A DNA stretch of 64,000 nt from Liolophura sinensis (GCF_032854445.1 NC_088301.1:30364402-30428401); one strand, 5' to 3'; positions 45,109 to 55,895 are shown, counted from the first letter of the stretch. Notes: generated by a model from the sequence alone, not told the origin. Numbers and translations are program-made.

Positions 45109-47814
45109 TCAACCCGCCTCATACATTACTGGTCGAGATTTGGGTTCCCGTACACCATGGCCTGTCGTCTCCTTATCCCTGTCATACTGGCCTCTCACTT
45201 GAGCCCTTCTATCGCTTGGAACTATTTGCTTGTTTGAAATCACCAAGTCCGCATATGGCCCGTGCAAAAGTTGTATCGACCCCAGATGCATGCTGTTGTT
45301 GTTATTGTCGTTCTTACTCTGAACAGAAAAGAGGTTGGGTGGAATAGGCCCCGGTGTGTTCTTGTTTTCCCCCTCATCACGCTCTATCTGCTTGAAGACG
45401 GCCAGAAGCCTACACGTGGAGTGCCGATGAGCGTACTTTACCTCAGCCCAATCAAGCTCCTTGAAGATCTCGTGGCACATGACATCTCGTGCTCCGGAAG
45501 TGTGACCGAGCCTTTCCGCAATGTTTTTTCTCAGCTGGGAAGTTACAAAGTCTTGTGCATCAGTGCTCAGTTTGGATACATCTGGTTTGTGTGTCAGAGT
45601 CTGTTTTAATTGCACTGCGATGTCCAGTGTGGGATGATATGGTGTCTTGGCTGTCAACATCTGATAGAAGACACAGGCCAGGGACCATAGGTCGGCCATT
45701 CGGGTAGGCTTAATTCCAGACAGGATTTCCGGCGATGCGTAAGCAAGCGTAAATGCAAATCCTTTCGGACCATCTTTGAGTTCTTCTAATCTCCTGGCGG
45801 AGCCAAAATCGCCCAGTACAGGATATCCCTTGGTATGAATCAAAACGTTTCCAGGTTTAATGTCCAAATGCAAGATTTCCCGATCGTGAAGAAATTCAAT
45901 TGCTGCTAGGATATATCCGCATATCCACACTGACTCCTTGCGTCCGATGTATTTTCTGTTTTTATCCCTACTTAACCAGCCAGCCAAATCCCGTCGTTCG
46001 TAATAAGTCATGCATAGGTACCTTTTGTCCGCTTGAACCAAACTCGCACATAGCTGAACGACAAAATCCCCTTGGCATTGGATCATTATTTGGGCTTCCC
46101 GTTTGCTTGTAGTAGCATCCATGGTTTTCAAAGCTATGTGTTTATTGTACTCTCCTAGCAATGCCACATCCACAGTGCCGGAAATGTTCTTTGTGATATT
46201 TTGCTGAATGGTCCAGTGGATAGGGTAGATCCGGTACCATTCCTTGTTGATGGCGTACTCCACCCGGAGGTCCGATGGAGGCGTGTCGGGTGGACATTGA
46301 GCTTGAGACAGCGGGATCTTTAGGGTAAGGCCCTTGGTTGAAGCTGACATATCGGCACTGGCCCCAGACTCTTCCTCCGGTGGCTGGCAAACATGGCGAA
46401 AAGCTGCCTCTAAAGTGGTTAATGAGTCGGGACATTCTGGAACAGGATTTAATCGAAAGTACTTCTCATACCTCTTCTGTGGGGTGACCCCCAATGCGCA
46501 GTAGCTGCAGTCCGGAAATAAAAATGGGCCGAGGTAAGGTTGACGAACGAGGAACCTCAAAGCAACGTGATCATCAGTCTGACTGGATTGGCTGAGCGAC
46601 GGAATGGCGCTGGGAATGTTGGTGGTAACCTGTTCCGAATCAGTTTCCCTTGTCTCATCGTCGAATTGAAAAATGCTAAGAGAGTTTCCCTTCCTTCTCA
46701 AAGCAAATCCAGTGTGTATAGGTGATGAGGTCTTCACTTGAATTTCGCCACTGTCGATGGATGACTGGCTTAACGCTCGGAACAATACGTTTTGGTTGTA
46801 ATCGGAACCAAAAGATTTTTCACTAACATGCTGGTTGAGTTCAGGAGCCAGTTGGTGAGAAGAGTAACTGATACCAGATGTCATCGCATCGTTGAAATTC
46901 TGTGTGGATTCAGGAGTAATCTGATGAGAAGTGCAGCTTGATCCAACTGCTGCACAGTATGGCTCATTTCCATGTTTTTGGGAGACATGATCATTGCTGC
47001 GATTAAGACTTGCCTCATTGTTACTAGAACTTTTGCCCACTACGAAGGATTGATGATCAGAACTTTGGCTGGGTTTGGGAACAGTGTAATCAGAACAGAA
47101 GCCATCAGTTTCAAGAAGACAACAACTGGTACAGCGAATTGCTTCTTCTGCACACTGTCGCACGTTGTAAGTGGCGCTATCTCGATCATAGTTCAAAGTG
47201 GATGCCGTTCCAGTGGACATCATCCATGAATTGAGATATTCTGAGTCATCAATTTCGTTTGAGCAAGTAATGGTCTCGGAAAGGTGATGGATTGAATAGT
47301 CAATGGGCATTTCCTGACGTCTGCATGCCATTTGGCTTGTAGAATAAGATTGTCTACTGAGTGTGGGAGGAGATCCATCAGAGGTTATGATAGGTGAAGA
47401 TATATAGTTAGGTTTACCTGTTTCACGACGTTCACTAGCTCTCAGTGTTACCTGTTTACCACTGGAGCTCATTTTCAGTGGCAATTCAGGGATACTGTCG
47501 ATGGAACTACCAAAATGTAGGAAGGACCCAGTGTATAAGGCCCGGTCTGCGCCAGTCGGTAACGATAGGTTGCTATTACAGATGGTTTTTATCTTGAGGG
47601 GACAAGTGCAGCAAATCCCTGCGGGTATATCAGCTGGGCTTACCTCGGAGGGCCTCATGGGTCCAGTTCCGGACATTAAGGAAGACAGTGGTACGACTTC
47701 ACGCCGTGTCTCCTCGGTCAGTGTTCCACAACACACACAGATTCTCGCCATTCTTCTTGTTACTTGAACGACTTGCTGAACAAATCCGTACAGTCTTCGT
47801 AACCGTTTTCCCAT
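45109..47814 (-). CDS. Intronless serine/threonine protein kinase, copy A (901 aa)
   Basis: The ATG at 47814 has a strong Kozak context (A at -3, G at +4); the frame is open 15 codons further but starts there with TTG. The first about 70 residues carry two Cys groups (CVCC and CCTC), possibly a metal site. Residues about 100-500 are Ser/Thr-rich and look disordered. The kinase domain spans about 540-800: a degenerate Gly-rich loop (ISGTVDVALLG), beta-3 IALK (Lys near 561), catalytic loop HLDIKPGNVL (near 649, the HRD Arg is Leu), DFG (near 669), ASPE in place of APE, DLWSLACVF, and AERLGHTSGA...DW as at the end of AGC-type kinases. K, D, N and DFG are kept, so activity is plausible. No introns interrupt it, unlike its neighbours. 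A minus-strand AATAAA lies about 700 bases past the stop (44408-44413). I cannot assign a family beyond an AGC/Other-like kinase. Confidence 0.88.
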   Translation of the reverse strand: MGKRLRRLYGFVQQVVQVTRRMARICVCCGTLTEETRREVVPLSSLMSGTGPMRPSEVSPADIPAGICCTCPLKIKTICNSNLSLPTGADRALYTGSFLHFGSSIDSIPELPLKMSSSGKQVTLRASERRETGKPNYISSPIITSDGSPPTLSRQSYSTSQMACRRQEMPIDYSIHHLSETITCSNEIDDSEYLNSWMMSTGTASTLNYDRDSATYNVRQCAEEAIRCTSCCLLETDGFCSDYTVPKPSQSSDHQSFVVGKSSSNNEASLNRSNDHVSQKHGNEPYCAAVGSSCTSHQITPESTQNFNDAMTSGISYSSHQLAPELNQHVSEKSFGSDYNQNVLFRALSQSSIDSGEIQVKTSSPIHTGFALRRKGNSLSIFQFDDETRETDSEQVTTNIPSAIPSLSQSSQTDDHVALRFLVRQPYLGPFLFPDCSYCALGVTPQKRYEKYFRLNPVPECPDSLTTLEAAFRHVCQPPEEESGASADMSASTKGLTLKIPLSQAQCPPDTPPSDLRVEYAINKEWYRIYPIHWTIQQNITKNISGTVDVALLGEYNKHIALKTMDATTSKREAQIMIQCQGDFVVQLCASLVQADKRYLCMTYYERRDLAGWLSRDKNRKYIGRKESVWICGYILAAIEFLHDREILHLDIKPGNVLIHTKGYPVLGDFGSARRLEELKDGPKGFAFTLAYASPEILSGIKPTRMADLWSLACVFYQMLTAKTPYHPTLDIAVQLKQTLTHKPDVSKLSTDAQDFVTSQLRKNIAERLGHTSGARDVMCHEIFKELDWAEVKYAHRHSTCRLLAVFKQIERDEGENKNTPGPIPPNLFSVQSKNDNNNNSMHLGSIQLLHGPYADLVISNKQIVPSDRRAQVRGQYDRDKETTGHGVREPKSRPVMYEAG

Positions 47815-47948
47815 TGTTGCGTAAATAAGCGCTGCTAATTGAGCAGTATAAACTGTCAAGGTTTTCTGATTTCTGGACTCCGGCTTTGTATACCGATAAA
47901 CGTTGTCATACGTGACCTTGTGTAGCCACGCCCGTATGATTGTTACGT

Positions 47949-48036
47949 TGACGTCGACCTTGACCTGTGCAAGCGCAACCGTTGTCCGGGTATGACGTAG
48001 AGCTTGTACACTGTCATGATATTCGTTGTGACGTCA
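47949..48036 (-). promoter_or_regulatory. CRE-like sites upstream of kinase copy A
   Basis: TGACGTCG at 47949-47956 (135 bases before the ATG) and a perfect palindromic CRE, TGACGTCA, at 48029-48036 (215 bases before). An extra ATF-like TGCGTCA at 48066-48072 exists only in this copy. CREs bind CREB/ATF-family factors. Confidence 0.45.
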
Positions 48037-48154
48037 GGTTTCATAGCCCGTTTTGACTGTGACTGTGCGTCACAATGGTTGTCGTACGTTTTCAACGTAA
48101 CATGGTCGAGTACGATACCACACATACTGCACAAAACAATATGAATAATCATAT

Positions 48155-49028
48155 ATTTATTATATAACTTAACCGAATGAGCTACAGTGAGGATTTGTCC
48201 AAACCTTATGGGGGGGGGGGGCAGCATCTTTGATTTACCTGGAGGTTTAAAGGAGCGTTCATTGACGTTAATACTCCCACTTCGGCTTTTGCCCAGATCC
48301 CAGTTCTTTGTAGAACGTCTAAAATTACAATGTATCAGATTTTGCTGTAGCGTGGTAGTGGGACATCATTATGATGAGTTACTTTTGCCATCAATAAAAA
48401 GACATCATCTCTTCTATTGGAAGTTTGCCCGATCCCTTTACAGACAACTCTTTTCCCCCCGAATATGTTAATTTGGCAGTAGGACTTCATTGCTTTAGTA
48501 CTGTTAACATCTCGTTTCGAAAGCAAATGCAAGCAGACCACTAAAAAGCTCTCTCTAGCCTTGTAACGGGTTCTGAATAATCTCCCTTTTGTCCTTTTGT
48601 CATATGGCTTTTTGGGGTTCAAGTACACCGCTGGAAGACGATATGATTGAACCAGGACTATAGCTTATTTACTTTTGGAGAAGTTTTGTGTGTAGAATAT
48701 CAAGACAACTGTTACATGATAGTTGGTGCCAATTATACTCCCATTGTACGTATAGAAGCGCCATGAAAACTGGTTTTTCTTTCCCGATTATAATACCAAC
48801 AATTACGAGTATTCACATACTAGTACCCTGCATAAAAGCCTTTGTTTCTATACATCGGATTATGTAGATGTATTGATGCATGTTTCAGAAAATGTGGTTA
48901 AGATCGCGGAGACCATTTTGCTTTAGGTATTATCTGGATCGTATCTGGAGTGACGATACTAGTACTCTATGTTGGATAAACATTATCCCACATGGCGACG
49001 TTTTGGCATTTGTCTTGCAAAATGAGAA
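48155..49028. other. About 875 bp present only in unit A
   Basis: Unit B joins ATATATTTA directly to GTCACAAG where A has this block. No ORF, terminal repeats or target duplication were seen, so whether it was inserted in A or deleted from B is open. It contains a G run at 48211-48221. Confidence 0.6.
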
Positions 49029-49714
49029 GTCACAAGGTTAAAAATTAAAGGATTTTTGTGATGGAGATGCCTTTGATTCAAGTAATTTATTCACAGATGA
49101 ATTACCAGTACAGTTGCAAATACAGTTTCATGTGGATGATTTTCAGATCCCAAATCCACTCGCAAATTACAAAGTGACAGCTGTTTTCTTCTTATCACAA
49201 AATCATACAACTATCTGCACTTTTCAGAACTGAATTCCACGACAAACCAAATTGGAAATTGTCTAACAGTGTCCTCATTCCAGTAAATGTGAGAAAAAGA
49301 TTTATAAAACGTACGAGAACAGGACCGACAACTAGACGTTGTGGCGAAAAGAAACGAAACGCAGAAACGCATGCAAAGAAGAGTGCCGAGGAAGCTATAG
49401 CAACACGGTTTAAAAGGCGAAATATCGATTTAAAGAAACAAGCATTAATTATGACTTTCTTCTGAACACTTACCTCAGTATTCTCCAATTAAGTCCACAA
49501 GCGGCATAGCAAGGCAGTGAGATGCACCAAAGTCAAAGGCGTTAACACAAAAAGATGGCGAAGATGCACCATGTCTGTTTTGCAGAAATTTTTTAACGAT
49601 TTCATGTAACCACGTGAAAAGTGGATGCAGAGTGGTAACTGTAGATTCTGGGTACGCGAAAACTGTGAACTGTCTATAGATGGACGGTTTGTCTATGAAC
49701 TGTGTACTGACATA

Positions 49715-51057
49715 TAAACTAACGGCTAAAAGAAACTTTACGGCTCCGTGAGTTATATTTAGCCAGCCTTTTAGTTAGTACTAAATTATTGTAGGAAAAC
49801 ATTGTACAAAGCATATTCCCATGTGCGACAAGCCTCATATACGCCCGCACGAATTTGTTTTGAGACAACGAAGAAGGTTGAAAAGTCACGTGACCAATGT
49901 ATGGCTGCAACTGCACATGTAATCTGTGTATAAAAACGTTACACACAGTGTGCTGGACTTGCACATTGACTAAAACTAGCAAAGGAATGCCTCGATTGAC
50001 TCCAGAACAACGCGACACGGCCCTGGGTAAGGTTTCCATGGGAGCCACCCATTCCAACATTGAAAGGACCTTCGGCTGCTGGCGTGTAACTGTGTCAAAC
50101 TTGATGCAACGTTACAGACAGACAGGGCAGACATCGGACAGGCCAAGAACAGGTAGACCTAGGGTAACTACGCCCAGAGAAGACGGGTACCTGCGCACCT
50201 TACACCTGAGGAACCGCTTCCTGACAGTGACGTCATCGTCAATCAATGCCTTAGATCACTGGGTCAGTCGGCAGACCGTGTTCGAGTTTACCGTCGAAGA
50301 GGCGAACGGACGGCTGTATCATGCGCCCAGAAGGTCGTACCATTTGGTGGTGGCAGCGTGATGGTGTGGGGTGGGGTTTGTGGAGAGGAACGGACACCAT
50401 TAGTCATCATCTACGGGAATCTAACAGCTCAACGTTACGTGGATGAAATTTTACGTCCTGTTGTCCTGCCATTCCTTCAACAGTCTCCACGTGGTATCCT
50501 GTAATAGCATGACAACGCCAGACCCCATACAGCTCGAGTTGTGCAGAACATCCTCGACGCCAACGACGTCAACATCTTGCCTTGGCTTGCACGTTCCCCA
50601 GATATGTCTCCCACAGAACATCTCTGGAATATCATGGGTCGTCGAGAAAGACAACGGCCACACCTTGCAGCCAACCGACAAGAACTGGCGTTCTCTCTCC
50701 AAGATGAATGGCAACGAATCCCACCTCATCTCATCAGACGACTGACTTTTTCCATGCGTCGGAGAGTTTTTGCATGCATTGAAGCAAGGGGTGGCCACAC
50801 TCGATATTGATTGGTTTTGATAATCAACTTTTTGTATACTCTGCCCATTGTTAACCAAGATGGAATGGCCTTTTTCTACCCCTGCTCTCTTTGCTCTCTT
50901 GTAAAATGAGAGCTGCTTTGTTCGTTCTTACTCAAGGCTTTCAATATCTAAAGTCATTGGTCATTTCAATATTTTAAACTTCAGCCATCCTGTTTTTGGC
51001 TTTGGCAAAATAAATTGATTTGAACTCTTTGTAAAGTTTCTTTTGGCCGTCAGTTTA
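49715..51057 (+). mobile_element. Tc1-type DNA transposon, non-autonomous, 1343 bp
   Basis: The left end TAAACTAACGGCTAAAAGAA and the reverse complement of the right end TAAACTGACGGCCAAAAGAA continue as matching terminal inverted repeats through AACTTTAC. Both ends are flanked by TA (49713-49714 and 51058-51059), the Tc1/mariner target. It contains a decayed transposase and lies only in unit B of the segmental duplication. Confidence 0.88.
49986..50810 (+). pseudogene. Tc1 transposase, deleted and interrupted
   Basis: The N-terminal helix-turn-helix region is intact (MPRLTPEQRD...GATHSNIERTFG, then TGRPRVTT). After VSRQTV (about 50280) the sequence jumps to VYRRRGERT, so the region holding the first catalytic Asp is deleted and the frame changes. 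Then come GGGSVMVWGG, TAQRYVDEILRPVVLPF, two stops (TAATAG at about 50502-50507), HDNARPHTARVVQN with the second Asp, and SPDMSPTEHLWN near the third acidic residue. It ends ARGGHTRY. The element cannot make its own enzyme. Confidence 0.85.
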
Positions 51058-51059
51058 TA

Positions 51060-53046
51060 TAGTGCTGATGTTCCCATGACTGTTGGAAACTGTTTTGCTG
51101 TTGCACACATGCATGCTGTAGAACAGAGCATTAATATTTTTTGAAACAGATATAGCTCCCATTCGCCTCATCAATCACACTTTAATTTGAACATTTTAGA
51201 GTATTCACTTTTATATGCTTTATATGATTTCGTCTGAAAATAAAATCTCACTGTATCGCACATTCGCCTGGCTCTCCTGAAAAATAGTTTGTTCTATTTA
51301 GTTCAATAAATGTCTAATACAATTACCTAATCTTCCGTCCCACTGAACAATGAGGATTTGATGAGGAGCTAGATCACAATTTAGATCTTCCAATCCATGT
51401 AGAGACTTCTAATAAATTGCAATCAACAACACTGCATTCTTTTCTTTATCTATTGTTGCCAGAGGGCATGTGCGTTGCTACTCTTTAAGAACTTACATAA
51501 ACAGCTAGAATAAAACTCTAAGGTAAACTGACAAGAGACAGAAATTCACCGGTTAAGCTTTGCCAATTTGTCATTGATATTTTGATCACGGCTTTTACTC
51601 TCCATACTCTAGTCTTTTATATTTGATGAAACTTCCTATACTAAAGTTATACTACTGACTTTACGAAACACTTGTAAGAAACGTTAAGTGCATAATATAC
51701 TGTTACTTATATAATGCAGAAAGACGCTCTATCGTCAAAGAAGCTATTTTTTGGCAAAAAAATCCAATTTGCTGTCATTCTTGTCATTCTTGACATAACC
51801 GTTGCGTTTCTGTTGCAGGTTCGGTTCTACTCAGACTATAATCCTTGAGTATTCTTTGAAATTTTAAAATGTGTCGAGCAATATAAATTTGTTTTCGTGT
51901 TTTTCAAAACTGCTTTTAACATTACTCAATTTTTGTGCAGTATTTTTTGGCCAACGCCTTGACTGGTGACAACACTTATGTCGACTGTGACTCACATATA
52001 ATGGTTGAAGGATTTACCGGGATTTGAATCTCTGGTTCTAAAGTGACAGTAACCAGCCATATGTAAAGTCGTGTCGATTCGTCCTGAATTGGCTTTAAAA
52101 TTCTTAGTAGATCTTCACTACAATTTTGATAAACCGTACCAGATCGCATACGGCCTGGAGAGAAGCGTTTGTTTTCTACAAATCACGGCTAATCGAGGAA
52201 ATTGGATTCCTTGGCCATTCATGCGAGTGCGAACAAATGATAGCCAAGATGTGCAAAGACTTACTGTCATGTTAATCTGTGCTGTCATGCGATCTAACCA
52301 TATCACCACAGACACACAGAAGACCAAATTTAAATTTTTCAAACTTTATTTCAAATTTTAAAAAATGCAACATGATACATACAATTATCGCAAAATTAGA
52401 TCAAAAATCACACCTAGTAGACCTATATACATGTACATGAAAGTATATTGAATATAAGAATCTTGTGCAATTATTAAAATATTGAGCTCACAAATCCATA
52501 ACAGACTTCTGCCATAAAAATCGATTGAAATGTCGTCCACATTTACTGTTACTAGGCATTTTCTTTTAATATTATATCTGGATTACTTTAGAAAACAGTT
52601 AATGCCAATAATCCGGTTAGGGTCGAGAGATATGTTGCAATAATATAATACCGTATTCATAACCTTTTGTTTTATATCTTTTTATCTTCGAACAAATGCA
52701 CTTCTTAAGTGCGTAAGTAATGCTTATTTAAGGTCATTAAATAATGTATGCATCTACAGTGAATGCCTGTCCACTAAAAGCTGAGTCAACGAAGTGTGTT
52801 CATAGCTGAAGAAAATATACTACAATACTCCCCGAGCTATAGCATGCATGGTATAGTACTACGGAATGTACAGAAATATTATTCTAGGCCATATGTAAGT
52901 TATCAGTTTTGTTGTCATTTAAACAGAACAATTATTTGAAATATCTTGACAGCTAAAATAATTGATGTCATAAAAACATTCCATGTTACAACGGAATGTA
53001 ATGAGAAAAGCAAGAGATGTGACAAAAGCTGAAAATGCGCAATATC
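51060..53046. other. Downstream flank of kinase B
   Basis: 51060-51275 is unique to unit B. From 51280 the sequence is collinear with 42975-45108 of unit A, minus 355 bases. No supported gene. Confidence 0.5.
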
Positions 53047-55761
53047 TCAACCCGCCTCATACATTACTGGTCCAGATTTGGGTTCCCGTACACCATGGCC
53101 TGTCGTCTCCTTATCCCTGTCATATTGGCCTCTCACTTGAGCCCTTCTATCACTTAAAACTATTTGCTTGTTTGAAATCACCAAGTCCGCATATGGCCCG
53201 TGCAAAAGTTGTATCGACTGTAGATGCATGCTGTTGTTGTTATTGTCGTTCTTACTCTGAACAGAAAAGAGGTTGGGTGGAATAGGCCCCGGTGTGTTCT
53301 TGTCTTCCCCTTCATCACGTTCTATCTGCTTGAAGACGGCCAGAAGCCTACACGTGGAGTGCCGATGAGCGTACTTTACCTCAGCCCAATCAAGCTCCTT
53401 GAAGATCTCGTGGCACATGACATCTCGTGCTCCGGAAGTGTGACCGAGCCTTTCCGCAATGTTTTTTCTCAGCTGGGAAGTTACAAAGTCTTGTGCATCA
53501 GTGCTCAGTTTGGATACATCTGGTTTGTGTGTCAGAGTCTGTTTTAATTGCACTGCGATGTCCAATGTGGGATGATATGGTGTCTTGGCCGTCATCATCT
53601 GATAGAAGACACAGGCCAGGGACCATAGGTCGGCCATTCGAGTAGGCTTAATTCCAGACAGGATTTCCGGCGATGCGTAAGCAAGCGTAAATGCAAATCC
53701 TTTTGGACCCTCTTTGAGTTCTTCTAATCTCCTGGCGGAGCCAAAATCGCCCAGTACAGGATATCCCTTGATATGAATCAAAACGTTTCCAGGTTTAATG
53801 TCCAAATGCAAGATTTCCCGATCGTGAAGAAATTCAATTGCTGCTAGGATATATCCGCATATCCACACTGACTCCTTGCGTCCGATGTATTTTCTGTTTT
53901 TGTCCCTACTTAACCAGCCAGCCAAATCCCGTCGTTCGTAATAAGTCATGCATAGGTACCTTTTGTCCGCTTGAACCAAACTCGCACATAGCTGAACCAC
54001 AAAATCCCCTTGGCACTGGATCATTATTTGGGCTTCCCGTTTGCTTGTAGTAGCATCCATGGTTTTCAAAGCTATGTGTTTATTGTACTCTCCTAGCAAT
54101 GCCACATCCACGGTGCCGGAAATGTTCTTTGTGATATTTTGCTGAATGGTCCAGTGGATAGGGTAGATCCGGTACCATTCCTTGTTGATGGCGTACTCCA
54201 CCCGGAGGTCCGATGGAGGCGTGTCGGGTGGACATTGAGCTTGAGACAGCGGGATCTTTAGTGTATGGCACTTGGTTGAAGCTGACATATCGGCACTGGC
54301 CCCGGACTCTTCCTCCGGTGGCTGGCAAACATGGCGAAAAGCTGCCTCTAAAGTGGTTAATGAGTCGGGACATTCTGGAACAGGATTTAATCGAAAGTAC
54401 TTCTCATACCTCTTCTGTGGGGTGACCCCCAATGCGCAGTAGCTGCAATCCGGAAATGAAAATGGGCCGAGGTAAGGTTGACGAACGAGGAACCTCAAAG
54501 CAACGTGATCATCAGTCTGACTGGATTGACTGAGCGACGGAATGGCGCTGGGAATGTTGGTGGTAACCTGTTCCGAATCAGTTTCCCTTGTCTCATCGTC
54601 GAATTGAAAAATGCTAAGAGAATTTCCCTTCCTTCTCAAAGCAAATCCAGTGTGTATAGGTGATGAGGTCTTCACTTGAATTTCGCCACTGTCCATGGAT
54701 GACTGGCTTAACGCTCGGAACAATACGTTTTGGTTGTAATCGGAACCAAAAGATTTTTCACTAACATGCTGGTTGAGTTCAGGAGCCAGTTGGTGAGAAG
54801 AGTAACTGATACCAGATGTCATCGCATAGTTGAAATTCTGTGTGGATTCAGGAGTAATCTGATGAGAAGTGCAACTTAACCCAACTGCTGTACAGTATGG
54901 CTCATTTCCATGTTTTTGGGAGACATGATCATTGCTGCGATTAAGACTTGGCTCATTGTTACTAGAACTTTTGCCCACTACGAAGGATTGGTGGTCAGAA
55001 CTTTGGCTGGGTTTGGGAACAGTGTAATCAGAACTGTGGTTTGAGAGGCCATCAGTTTCAAGAAGACAACAACTGGTACAGCGAATTGCTTCTTCTGCAC
55101 ACTGTCGCACGTTGTAAGTGGCGCTATCTCGATCATAGTTCAAAGTGGATGCCGTTCCAGTGGACATCATCCATGAATTGAGATATTCTGAGTCATCAGT
55201 TTCGTTTGAGCAAGTAGTGGTCTCGGAAAGGTGATGGATTGAAGAGTTAATGGGCAGTTCCTGACGTCTGCATGCCATTTGGCTTGTAGAATAAGATTGT
55301 CTACTGAGTGTGGGAGGAGATCCATCAGAGGTTTTGATAGGTGAAGATATATAGTTAGGTTTACTTGTTTCACGACGTTCACTAGCTCTCAGTGTTAAAT
55401 CTTTAGCACTGGATCTCATTTTCAGTGGCAATTCAGGGATACTGTCGATGGAACTACCAAAATGTAGGAAGGACCCAGTGTATAAGGCCCGGTCTGCGCC
55501 AGTCGGTAACGATAGGTTGCTATTACAGATGGTTTTTATCTTGAGGGGACAAGTGCTGCAAATCCCTGCGGGTATATCAGCAGGGCTTACCTCGGAGGGC
55601 CTCATGGGTCCAGTCCCGGACATTAAGGAAGACAGTGGTACGACTTCACGCCGTGTCTCCTCGGTCAGTGTTCCACAACACACACAGATTCGTGCCATTC
55701 TTCTTGTTACTTGAACGACTTGCTGAACAAATCCGTACAGTCTTCGTAACCGTTTTCCCAT
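53047..55761 (-). CDS. Intronless serine/threonine protein kinase, copy B (904 aa)
   Basis: Paralogue of the copy at 45109-47814, in the same orientation, about 96-97% identical by eye (roughly 30 replacements and one 3-residue insertion, DGLSNHSSDYT against DGFCSDYT). It uses the same ATG context at 55761. Replacements cluster in the N-terminal third (for example CCTC to CSTC, and SSSGKQV to RSSAKDL). The kinase domain is almost unchanged: IALK, HLDIKPGNVL, DFG and ASPE are all present. That distribution points to constraint on the catalytic domain and relaxed or diversifying change outside it. A minus-strand AATAAA at 52345-52350 is in the same relative position as in copy A. Both genes are intact, so neither is obviously a pseudogene. 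Confidence 0.88.
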   Translation of the reverse strand: MGKRLRRLYGFVQQVVQVTRRMARICVCCGTLTEETRREVVPLSSLMSGTGPMRPSEVSPADIPAGICSTCPLKIKTICNSNLSLPTGADRALYTGSFLHFGSSIDSIPELPLKMRSSAKDLTLRASERRETSKPNYISSPIKTSDGSPPTLSRQSYSTSQMACRRQELPINSSIHHLSETTTCSNETDDSEYLNSWMMSTGTASTLNYDRDSATYNVRQCAEEAIRCTSCCLLETDGLSNHSSDYTVPKPSQSSDHQSFVVGKSSSNNEPSLNRSNDHVSQKHGNEPYCTAVGLSCTSHQITPESTQNFNYAMTSGISYSSHQLAPELNQHVSEKSFGSDYNQNVLFRALSQSSMDSGEIQVKTSSPIHTGFALRRKGNSLSIFQFDDETRETDSEQVTTNIPSAIPSLSQSSQTDDHVALRFLVRQPYLGPFSFPDCSYCALGVTPQKRYEKYFRLNPVPECPDSLTTLEAAFRHVCQPPEEESGASADMSASTKCHTLKIPLSQAQCPPDTPPSDLRVEYAINKEWYRIYPIHWTIQQNITKNISGTVDVALLGEYNKHIALKTMDATTSKREAQIMIQCQGDFVVQLCASLVQADKRYLCMTYYERRDLAGWLSRDKNRKYIGRKESVWICGYILAAIEFLHDREILHLDIKPGNVLIHIKGYPVLGDFGSARRLEELKEGPKGFAFTLAYASPEILSGIKPTRMADLWSLACVFYQMMTAKTPYHPTLDIAVQLKQTLTHKPDVSKLSTDAQDFVTSQLRKNIAERLGHTSGARDVMCHEIFKELDWAEVKYAHRHSTCRLLAVFKQIERDEGEDKNTPGPIPPNLFSVQSKNDNNNNSMHLQSIQLLHGPYADLVISNKQIVLSDRRAQVRGQYDRDKETTGHGVREPKSGPVMYEAG

Positions 55762-55895
55762 TGTTGCGTAAATAAGCGCTGCTAATTGAGCAGTATAAAC
55801 TGTCAAGGTTTTCTGATTTCTGGACTCCGGCTTTGTATACCGAAAAACGTTGTCATACGTGACCTTGTGTAGCCACGCCCATATGATTGTTACGT

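Larger units (their letters stand above)
42520..49237. repeat. Tandem segmental duplication, unit A
   Basis: Collinear with unit B (49258-56318) from AATTGTCT(T/A)ACAGTGT at the left to CAGAACTGAATT at the right. Contents: a short Lys/Arg-rich frame at the left edge, non-coding DNA, the minus-strand kinase gene, its promoter, and a transposon-like ORF fragment at 49029-49237. Differences from B: about 355 bp (43480-43835) and about 875 bp (48155-49028) present only here; no Tc1 element. Most of the aligned sequence differs by only a few percent, by eye. Confidence 0.9.

Noticed and set aside
45262-47767. Many plus-strand frames of 60-115 codons opposite the kinase (and the same opposite copy B)
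   Set aside because: Shadows of a long coding sequence; they repeat in copy B only because the DNA is duplicated.
47815-47859. Extending the kinase N-terminus by 15 residues to the start of the open frame
   Set aside because: The frame begins there with TTG, not ATG; the ATG at 47814 has a strong Kozak context and is matched in copy B at 55761.
50451-50858. 135-codon minus-strand frame inside the Tc1 element
   Set aside because: Antisense of the transposase C-terminal region; no motif of its own.
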